Assembly (NCBI GenBank): GCA_905214825.1
Contig: CAJMNV010000128.1
Span: forward strand, 1 to 5,058
Reading direction: 5' to 3'
DNA: 5,058 bases
Source: an uncultured bacterium
Lineage (GTDB): Bacteria > Bacillota > Clostridia > Lachnospirales > Anaerotignaceae
The position numbers and the translations under genes were made by a program. The notes under the pieces are model-generated. The model ran no database searches and was not told the origin of the DNA. It was given only the letters and a program-made list of their open reading frames with translations. Of the stretch, positions 1 through 5,058 are shown one piece after another (the first letter of the stretch is position 1; each line of letters opens with the position of its first letter).

Positions 1-2158
1 AATGTCCGGTTGTTGGTATTTTTGTGCTGCGATAATAAGAAATATCAAAAGATATATGTTCTATTGGTATCACTGCTGTAACAACACTGTTTTGGTTTAG
101 TTGATATACTTGTACACCGACAGCGGATTTTGATGCACTAACAGAAAGCAGTTCTGTGGAAATGACAGTTGCCTTATCTTGATTTCTCATCAGAAGATAT
201 TCTTTGTCTGTTTGAATATGTTCCATATACAGCAGTGGGGAACGATTTGCATATGCATTTAATAATTTTTTACGGTTATTTTTTGTTGCATAAGCAGAAA
301 ATTGTACTTTTGCTGCTTTTCCGTTTTCAAAGAAAAATACCATATATCCTTGATAATCATATGTGGTTGTCATATATATGATTTTTTCTTCTGGTTCCAT
401 ACCCAACAGATTTTGCAAATAATCTCCCATAGCACTTGCTTTGGTATCCGTGATATCACTTGCTTTTAATTTGTATACATTTTGTTGATTAGAAAAAAGC
501 AATATATCTGCACGGTTTGTGGTTTCAATTTCCCATAAAATTTTATCATCTTCTTTGACTTTTTGCTCACCTGCGGAACGTAAAGATACCAAAGAGATTT
601 TTTTAAAATAATTTTGCTCTGTCAAAAAAAGCTTGATACCATAATCTTCGATAAAGTCTTCTTTTTTGATGGTTGCAATTTCTTCTTCTTGTACAATTTC
701 TGTGCAACGAGGTTTTCCATATTTTTTTGCAACCTGTTTTAATTGTCGACAAATGATATTTTTAATTTTTGCGTCATTTTGCAATGTATCTTGCAAATCT
801 TGTATTTCTTTTGCCAATATTGCCATTTCCTCTGTACGTTTTATGATATACTCTTTGTTGATGTTTCGCAATTTCATTTCAGCAATATATTCTGCTTGCA
901 CTTTATCTAAATCAAACCCAGACATCAAATTTGGTATTACCATTTGTTCTTTTTCTGTGTTGCGAATGATGGAAATGGCTTTATCAATATCCAATAATAT
1001 TTTTGCAAGTCCTTGTAATAAGTGGTGTTTTTCTGATTTTTTCGCAACATCAAATGTAATTTGTCTGCAAATGCTTTTTGTACGGAATGCTGTCCAATAC
1101 TCTAAAATTTCAGGAATACCCAATGTCATGGGTTGTCCATCTATTAAGACATTGAAGTTACAACTGAAAGTATCTGCCAAAGGGGTAAAAGCATATAATT
1201 TATGCATCAATAAATCTGGTTTTGTACCTTTTTTGACATCAATGGTGATTTTTAATCCTTTTAAATCTGTTTCATCTCGTACATCTGTAATTTCTCTTGC
1301 TTTTCCGCTTTTTACCAATGCAATGATTTTATCAATAATGACTTCTAAGTTTGTAGTATATGGGATTTCATAAATTTCAATGCAATTTTGTTGTGCATCA
1401 AAACGATATTTTGCACGCAGTTTCAAACTACCTTTTCCAGTGCGATAAATTTGTTCCATTTCTTTTCGATTATATATGATTTGTCCACCTGTGGAAAAAT
1501 CAGGGGCTGGCAATACATCACAAAGATTTATATTGTTATTTTTAATATAAGCAACAGTTGCCTCACAGAGCTCTGCAAGATTGAAACTACAAATGGAGCT
1601 TGCCATACCAACTGCAATCCCAATATTTGGATTGGCAAGTATATTGGGAAATGTTGTCGGCAATAATGCAGGTTCTTGCATAGAACCGTCATAGTTATCT
1701 ATAAAATCCACTGTATTTTTATCAATATCTGCAAAAACTTCTTGGCAAATACCAGACAGCTTTACTTCTGTATAACGAGAAGCGGCATAAGCCATATCTC
1801 TTGAATATTGTTTACCAAAATTTCCTTTGGAATCTATAAAAGGTGTCAATAATGCACCATTGCCCGCTGTCAAACGAACCAATGTTTCATAAATTGCCGC
1901 ATCACCATGCGGGTTTAATTTCATGGTTTGTCCAACAACATTTGTGGATTTTGTGCGTTCCCCATGCAATAATCCCATATCGTACATGGTGTATAATAAT
2001 TTTCTGTGTGATGGTTTGAAACCATCAATTTCCGGTATGGCACGAGAAACAATGACACTCATTGCATAGGGCATATAGTTTTGCTCCAATGTTTGTATGA
2101 TGGATTGTTCCTGTATAAAATTATCTTGATATATTGGTGTGTTGTTCTTTTTTGCCAT
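1..2158 (-). CDS. parC: DNA topoisomerase IV subunit A (ParC-like), 3' end cut off by the window edge
   Basis: This is the DNA-breaking and rejoining subunit of a type IIA topoisomerase, acting on the chromosome with ParE. The frame is open from ATG at 2158 to position 1, giving 719 visible residues and no stop. The winged-helix cleavage domain (about residues 28-170) has the catalytic tyrosine Y129 preceded by R128 (AASRYTE). The intercalating isoleucine is I181 in GIAVGMA, the same 52-residue distance from the tyrosine as in E. coli GyrA. A tower domain follows, then the coiled-coil gate (about 365-480, with QAEYIAEMKL). The C-terminal beta-pinwheel begins near 505. Where gyrases have QRRGGKG, residues 525-540 read SLRSAGEQKVKEDDK, so no GyrA box is seen and ParC fits better than GyrA. 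The quinolone-region motif is NPHGDAAIYE, with A87 and E91 at the E. coli S83 and D87 positions. The start is 18 bp after the parE stop. A GyrA-type label cannot be fully excluded because the last blades are outside the window. Confidence 0.93.
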   Translation of the reverse strand, partial: MAKKNNTPIYQDNFIQEQSIIQTLEQNYMPYAMSVIVSRAIPEIDGFKPSHRKLLYTMYDMGLLHGERTKSTNVVGQTMKLNPHGDAAIYETLVRLTAGNGALLTPFIDSKGNFGKQYSRDMAYAASRYTEVKLSGICQEVFADIDKNTVDFIDNYDGSMQEPALLPTTFPNILANPNIGIAVGMASSICSFNLAELCEATVAYIKNNNINLCDVLPAPDFSTGGQIIYNRKEMEQIYRTGKGSLKLRAKYRFDAQQNCIEIYEIPYTTNLEVIIDKIIALVKSGKAREITDVRDETDLKGLKITIDVKKGTKPDLLMHKLYAFTPLADTFSCNFNVLIDGQPMTLGIPEILEYWTAFRTKSICRQITFDVAKKSEKHHLLQGLAKILLDIDKAISIIRNTEKEQMVIPNLMSGFDLDKVQAEYIAEMKLRNINKEYIIKRTEEMAILAKEIQDLQDTLQNDAKIKNIICRQLKQVAKKYGKPRCTEIVQEEEIATIKKEDFIEDYGIKLFLTEQNYFKKISLVSLRSAGEQKVKEDDKILWEIETTNRADILLFSNQQNVYKLKASDITDTKASAMGDYLQNLLGMEPEEKIIYMTTTYDYQGYMVFFFENGKAAKVQFSAYATKNNRKKLLNAYANRSPLLYMEHIQTDKEYLLMRNQDKATVISTELLSVSASKSAVGVQVYQLNQNSVVTAVIPIEHISFDISYYRSTKIPTTGH

Positions 2159-2170
2159 GATATCACACAA

Positions 2171-2177
2171 CCTTTCT
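2171..2177 (-). promoter_or_regulatory. Ribosome binding site of parC, overlapping the parE stop
   Basis: AGAAAGG reads on the minus strand and shares its first base with the last A of the parE TAA stop codon. Twelve bases separate the final GG from the parC ATG at 2158, somewhat longer than the usual 5-9. No better site or in-frame upstream ATG exists in the 18-bp gap. The arrangement suggests that ribosomes finishing parE may help load parC, giving coupled, balanced synthesis of the two subunits. The coupling is inference. Confidence 0.6.
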
Positions 2178-4153
2178 TAGCTGATATCTGTAAAATCAAG
2201 GTACTTATGACCTTCTTGTGCAATGAATTCTTTTCTGCCTGTCAAATTTTCACCAAGCAGTAGCTCAAATACATATTGTGTTTTTTGTATTTCATCTGGT
2301 GTGACCAATATCAATCGTCTGGTTTCTGGGTTCATGGTTGTTTCCCACATCATTTCCGGCTGGTTTTCACCAAGTCCTTTAGAACGATTGATTCTGATTT
2401 TTCCTTTTAATTTTGCAGTAATGCTATTTTTTTCTGCATCAGAATAAGCAAAATATGTGTTTTTTCCATTTGTGATTTCATATAATGGGGATTCTGCAAT
2501 ATATACTTTTTTTTCGTTTATCAGTGTTGGAGCCAAACGATATAACATTGTCAAAAGTAATGTACGAATTTGAAATCCATCTACATCGGCATCTGTACAA
2601 AGTATGATTTTACTCCATCGTAATTGGTTTAAATCAAAAGAATTTAATTCTGTATTATGTTTGGATTTGATTTCAACACCACAACCAAGCACTTTTAATA
2701 AATCAGTGATAATATCATTATGAAAAATTTTATTGTAATCTGCTTTCAGACAGTTCAATATTTTACCACGTATGGGGATAATTGCTTGAAATTCTGCATC
2801 TCGTCCTTGTTTGCAAGAACCAAGTGCGGAGTCCCCTTCCACGATGTAAATTTCTCTGCGTGTGACATCTTTGGTGCGACAATTTACAAATTTTTCAACA
2901 CGATTGTTCATATCCAAAGAACCAGTCAATTTTTTACGAATAGAAATTCTTGTTTTTTCGGCAGTTTCTCTACTACGTTTGTTTGCCAAAATTTGTGCTG
3001 CAATTTTATCTGCGTCCATTTTGTTTTCAATAAAATAAATTTCTAACTGTTCTTTGAAAAATTCTGTCATGGCATCTTGTATGAATTTGTTTGTGATTGC
3101 TTTTTTGGTTTGGTTTTCATAACTGGTGGTTGTAGAAAAAGAATTGATTACCAAAACCAAACTATCTTCAATATCGGAAAAAACAATTTTTTTCTCATCT
3201 TTTTTATAGAGATTATTTGTTTTGAGATATTTATCTATGGCAGAAACAAAAGCACTCTTGACCGCTTTATCAGGAGAACCTCCATATTCCAAAAAACTGG
3301 AATTATGATAATATTCCAAAAGATTGACATGATTATTAAAACAAAATGCCGCTTCAAATTTTAGTTTATATTCTGGTTTATCTGCTCTATCTCTACCAGA
3401 TGTTTCTGTTTGCAGATAATGGATACTGGTTAACGCATTTGCACTAGCTGTTTCTGCCAAATAATCTTGTATGCCGTTTTCATAATAATATGTAAATGTT
3501 TCACCGCTTTCTTCATCAAACAACTCAAATAGCAAACCTGCATTGACAACTGCTTGTTTGCGTAACACATCTTGAAAATAAGAAAGCGGTATTGCAATTT
3601 CTGTGAATACATCATGGTCTGGCAACCAATGGATACAAGTACCCGTTGTTTTTTGTGCAGTTGGTTCTTTCTGCAATCCACCAACGTTTTCACCTTTTTC
3701 AAAATGCAATGTATAACGCATGCCATCACGATATATTATGGCATCCATATATGCAGAAGCATATTGTGTGGCACAAGTACCCAGACCATTTAACCCAAGA
3801 CTGAATTCATAATTTTCTCCACTATTGTTTTTATATTTCCCACCAGCATATAATTCACAGAATACCAATTCCCAGTTAAAGCGATTTTCTTTTTGGTTAA
3901 AATCTACGGGAATACCCCTACCATAATCTTGTATGCGAATGGAATTGTCTTGATAACGTATGATTTGTATTTTGTTACCAAAGCCTTCTCTTGCCTCATC
4001 TATGGAATTGGAAAGTATTTCAAACATCGCATGTTCGCAACCTTCCAAGCCATCAGAACCAAATATCACACCGGGACGTAAACGCACACGGTCTGCCCCT
4101 TTTAATGATGTGATGCTTTCATTATTGTAATTGGACTGTTGATTTTCCTGCAT
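2177..4153 (-). CDS. parE: DNA topoisomerase IV subunit B (ParE-like), ATPase and TOPRIM subunit
   Basis: This subunit binds and hydrolyses ATP to drive strand passage, and supplies the metal-binding TOPRIM domain used with ParC for DNA cleavage. The 658 residues are a usual length for a Gram-positive ParE/GyrB and lack the large TOPRIM insertion of E. coli GyrB. In order: RPGV near 27; the GHKL ATPase motif EILSNSIDEA with general base E45 and Mg-binding N49; DYGRGIP with D76 and R79; GLNGLGT at 120-126; the transducer QTK loop at 348-350; TOPRIM EGDSALGSCKQGRD from E439; IPIRGKILN; DADVDGFQIRTL with D521 and D523; then SKGLGENQPE and WETTMNPETRRL near the C terminus. The start is ATG at 4153, with AGGTG five bases upstream, and it keeps the complete N-terminal arm. 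It is the first gene of the operon, read from the TTGACA promoter near 4230. Several usually fixed residues differ: S48 for Asp, L444 for Gly, and FQ at 527-528 for SH. I take these as family traits because all catalytic residues are intact. Whether it is named ParE or GyrB rests mainly on the partner lacking a GyrA box. Confidence 0.94.
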   Translation of the reverse strand: MQENQQSNYNNESITSLKGADRVRLRPGVIFGSDGLEGCEHAMFEILSNSIDEAREGFGNKIQIIRYQDNSIRIQDYGRGIPVDFNQKENRFNWELVFCELYAGGKYKNNSGENYEFSLGLNGLGTCATQYASAYMDAIIYRDGMRYTLHFEKGENVGGLQKEPTAQKTTGTCIHWLPDHDVFTEIAIPLSYFQDVLRKQAVVNAGLLFELFDEESGETFTYYYENGIQDYLAETASANALTSIHYLQTETSGRDRADKPEYKLKFEAAFCFNNHVNLLEYYHNSSFLEYGGSPDKAVKSAFVSAIDKYLKTNNLYKKDEKKIVFSDIEDSLVLVINSFSTTTSYENQTKKAITNKFIQDAMTEFFKEQLEIYFIENKMDADKIAAQILANKRSRETAEKTRISIRKKLTGSLDMNNRVEKFVNCRTKDVTRREIYIVEGDSALGSCKQGRDAEFQAIIPIRGKILNCLKADYNKIFHNDIITDLLKVLGCGVEIKSKHNTELNSFDLNQLRWSKIILCTDADVDGFQIRTLLLTMLYRLAPTLINEKKVYIAESPLYEITNGKNTYFAYSDAEKNSITAKLKGKIRINRSKGLGENQPEMMWETTMNPETRRLILVTPDEIQKTQYVFELLLGENLTGRKEFIAQEGHKYLDFTDIS

Positions 4154-4158
4154 TGTAA

Positions 4159-4163
4159 CACCT
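4159..4163 (-). promoter_or_regulatory. Ribosome binding site of parE
   Basis: AGGTG on the minus strand lies five bases before the ATG at 4153, a good spacing for initiation. It supports this start over any internal ATG, and the N-terminal arm and ATP-binding motifs follow in frame. Confidence 0.65.
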
Positions 4164-4206
4164 GCTTTATCATAATAAAATAAATTTACTGTTTTAAGTC
4201 TACTTT

Positions 4207-4235
4207 ACTTTACAAAAATTCCTAGTCAGTGTCAA
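4207..4235 (-). promoter_or_regulatory. Sigma-A-type promoter of the parE-parC operon
   Basis: On the minus strand a perfect -35 hexamer TTGACA (4235-4230) is followed after exactly 17 bp by TAAAGT (4212-4207), which matches TATAAT at four of six positions. Transcription would start near 4200, leaving a leader of about 47 nucleotides before parE. No terminator-like hairpin lies in that leader or in the 18-bp parE-parC gap, so both genes should be on one transcript. The promoter is predicted from sequence only. Confidence 0.65.
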
Positions 4236-4247
4236 GAGAAATAGGAA
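4219..4247. repeat. Six-base inverted repeat flanking the parE -35 box
   Basis: TTCCTA at 4219-4224 and its reverse complement TAGGAA at 4242-4247 enclose the TTGACA hexamer symmetrically, with 17 bp between the arms and 23 bp between arm centres. The position would suit an operator for a dimeric regulator. Arms this short arise easily by chance in AT-rich DNA, and I do not recognise the site as a known operator. Confidence 0.3.
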
Positions 4248-4279
4248 AGAATGTTCGCTTTTTACTGCTATATACCGAC

Positions 4280-4299
4280 TTTATTTTTTATAAAATAAA
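4280..4299. repeat. Perfect eight-base inverted repeat upstream of the PHP gene -10 box
   Basis: TTTATTTT (4280-4287), a four-base centre TTAT, then AAAATAAA (4292-4299). It ends one base before the TG of the extended -10 and fills the -35/spacer area of the rightward promoter. It may be a regulator site or simply the A+T-rich DNA common around Gram-positive promoters. A terminator is unlikely because the stem has no G or C. Confidence 0.35.
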
Positions 4300-4308
4300 T
4301 GGTATAAT
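4300..4308 (+). promoter_or_regulatory. Extended -10 promoter of the PHP-domain gene
   Basis: TGGTATAAT contains a perfect -10 hexamer (4303-4308) with the TG extension used by extended -10 promoters. The best -35 at 17 bp spacing is only TTTATT (4280-4285), a poor match, in keeping with an extended -10 promoter that needs little -35 contact. Transcription should start around 4314-4316, inside a run of eight A residues (4309-4316), giving a leader of about 36 nucleotides. Confidence 0.6.
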
Positions 4309-4335
4309 AAAAAAAACAAAAAAGATGACACTATT

Positions 4336-4343
4336 AGAAAGGA
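4336..4343 (+). promoter_or_regulatory. Ribosome binding site of the PHP-domain gene
   Basis: AGAAAGGA lies seven bases before the ATG at 4351, a strong Gram-positive Shine-Dalgarno at good spacing. The nearer ATG at 4344 is followed at once by TGA, so 4351 is the start. Confidence 0.75.
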
Positions 4344-4350
4344 ATGTGAA

Positions 4351-5058
4351 ATGAAATTTTTGATAGATACACATATACATACCGTTGCAAGCGGACATGC
4401 GTATAGTACATGGAATGAAAATGCAAAAGCGGCAATGGAAAATGGCTTGACGACCATTGCAATTACAGACCATGCACCCGCCATGGAACATACTACTTGT
4501 CACGCTTATTTTGCAAATCTTCATGTGATACCCAAAAAATTATATGGTGTAAATATATTAAAAGGTATTGAATTAAATATATTGGATTTTGACGGAAATG
4601 TAGATATGGACAACAAAGTTTTGAAAAAATTAGATATTTCCATTGCTAGCTTGCACATTCCATGCTTGAAACCTGGTACAAAGGAGCAAAATACAAATGC
4701 TGTATTAAAAATCATGGAAAATCCTTTGATTGATATTTTTGGACACCCCGGCGACCCAAGGTATCCTTTGGATTATGATGCAGTTGTCAAAAAAGCAAAA
4801 GAAACTGGTACGTTGTTGGAAATCAATAATACATCTTTGATACCAGGTGGATTTCGTGATGGAAGCAAAGAAAATATTGCTTATTTATTGAAATTGTGTA
4901 AAGAACAACAAGTTCCTGTTGTTGTAGGCAGTGATGCACATTTTTATACCTACATTGGGAAATTTGATTATGCATTGAAATTATTTGAAGAAATTGCTTT
5001 TCCAGAATCTTTGGTGTTAAATACAAATGAAGCAGCTTTTTTATCAGCATTGAAAAGA
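4351..5058 (+). CDS. PHP-domain phosphatase, YcdX family; 3' end cut off by the window edge
   Basis: This is a predicted cytoplasmic metal-dependent phosphoesterase of the polymerase and histidinol phosphatase (PHP) superfamily. The 236 visible residues have no stop. E. coli YcdX is about 245 residues, so probably only a few codons are missing. All nine expected metal ligands of the YcdX trinuclear zinc site are seen in order: H8 and H10 (DTHIHT), H16 (SGHAYST), H41 (ITDHAP), E74 (GIELN), H102 (SLHIP), H132 (FGHPGDPRY), and D195 and H197 (GSDAH). Their spacing follows YcdX almost exactly, which favours this family over histidinol phosphatase HisK or the PHP domain of DNA polymerase III. There is no signal peptide or membrane segment. 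The natural substrate of the family is not firmly known, so no pathway is assigned. The gene is transcribed away from parE from its own extended -10 promoter, and the neighbouring topoisomerase operon gives no clear functional hint. Confidence 0.9.
   Translation, partial: MKFLIDTHIHTVASGHAYSTWNENAKAAMENGLTTIAITDHAPAMEHTTCHAYFANLHVIPKKLYGVNILKGIELNILDFDGNVDMDNKVLKKLDISIASLHIPCLKPGTKEQNTNAVLKIMENPLIDIFGHPGDPRYPLDYDAVVKKAKETGTLLEINNTSLIPGGFRDGSKENIAYLLKLCKEQQVPVVVGSDAHFYTYIGKFDYALKLFEEIAFPESLVLNTNEAAFLSALKR

Noticed and set aside
666..1373. A 235-codon plus-strand open frame inside parC
   Set aside because: It lies entirely antisense to the conserved coiled-coil and tower part of subunit A. The translation is rich in Phe, Ser, Ile and Cys with no recognisable domain, as expected for the complement of AT-rich coding DNA. 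No suitable ribosome binding site was noticed.
1388..1666. A 92-codon plus-strand open frame inside parC
   Set aside because: Antisense shadow of the conserved region around DFSTGGQIIYN. Its composition is that of a reversed gene and it has no own signals.
2159..2176. Possible terminator or separate promoter between parE and parC
   Set aside because: The gap is only 18 bp, with no hairpin, no T-run on the transcript strand and no -35/-10 pair. The two genes read as one operon.
2720..3364. Two plus-strand open frames (108 and 95 codons) inside parE
   Set aside because: Both are antisense to the transducer and TOPRIM domains, which are intact and highly conserved. They have Phe/Cys-rich shadow composition and no recognisable motifs.
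3430..3729. A 99-codon minus-strand open frame overlapping parE in another frame
   Set aside because: It lies within the intact ATPase/transducer coding sequence. There is no frameshift in parE that would call for a second frame.
4281..4715. Minus-strand open frames antisense to the PHP gene start
   Set aside because: They oppose a gene with all nine metal ligands and a strong ribosome binding site. They also run into the divergent promoter region, and one is mostly Phe-rich shadow sequence.
1..5058. Mobile element, CRISPR array, tRNA/rRNA or novel accessory system
   Set aside because: About 96% of the window is accounted for by three conserved housekeeping-type genes in intact frames. No terminal inverted repeats, spaced direct repeats, transposase or integrase motifs or structured RNA were seen. 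Codon use looks uniform across the genes.

Overview
The window comes from an AT-rich, low-GC Gram-positive bacterium, most likely a member of the Clostridia (Lachnospiraceae-like). This rests on the base composition, the AGAAAGG-type ribosome binding sites, and a type IIA topoisomerase pair with signatures I associate with clostridial ATP-dependent topoisomerases (subunit A: EIDGFKPSHRKLLYTMY and LNPHGDAAIYET; subunit B: DADVDGFQIRTL). I could not run a database search, so the taxonomic placement is from memory of these families.

Layout: positions 1-4153 hold two genes on the minus strand in one operon. parE (4153 to 2177), encoding the ATPase/TOPRIM subunit B, comes first. parC (2158 down to beyond position 1), encoding the DNA-cleaving subunit A, follows after an 18-bp gap. 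parC is cut off by the left edge, with 719 codons visible. Positions 4154-4350 are a 197-bp divergent intergenic region. It holds a good sigma-A-type promoter for the topoisomerase operon (TTGACA, 17 bp, TAAAGT), an extended -10 promoter (TGGTATAAT) pointing the other way, and two small inverted repeats of unknown meaning. From 4351 to the right edge, the plus strand carries a PHP-domain metallohydrolase of the YcdX phosphatase family. All nine expected metal ligands are present, and the gene is probably only a few codons short of its stop.

Function: ParE and ParC together should form a heterotetrameric type II topoisomerase that passes one DNA duplex through another using ATP. Subunit A has no canonical GyrA box where gyrases carry it, so a topoisomerase IV-like relaxing/decatenating enzyme is more likely than a negatively supercoiling gyrase. 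Its quinolone-contact serine is naturally alanine. The PHP protein has no obvious functional link to the topoisomerase beyond sharing the intergenic region.

I found no mobile element, CRISPR array, RNA gene or new defence-type system. The window is essentially ordinary core genome. The points worth a second look are the divergence of the topoisomerase motifs and the structure of the shared promoter region.
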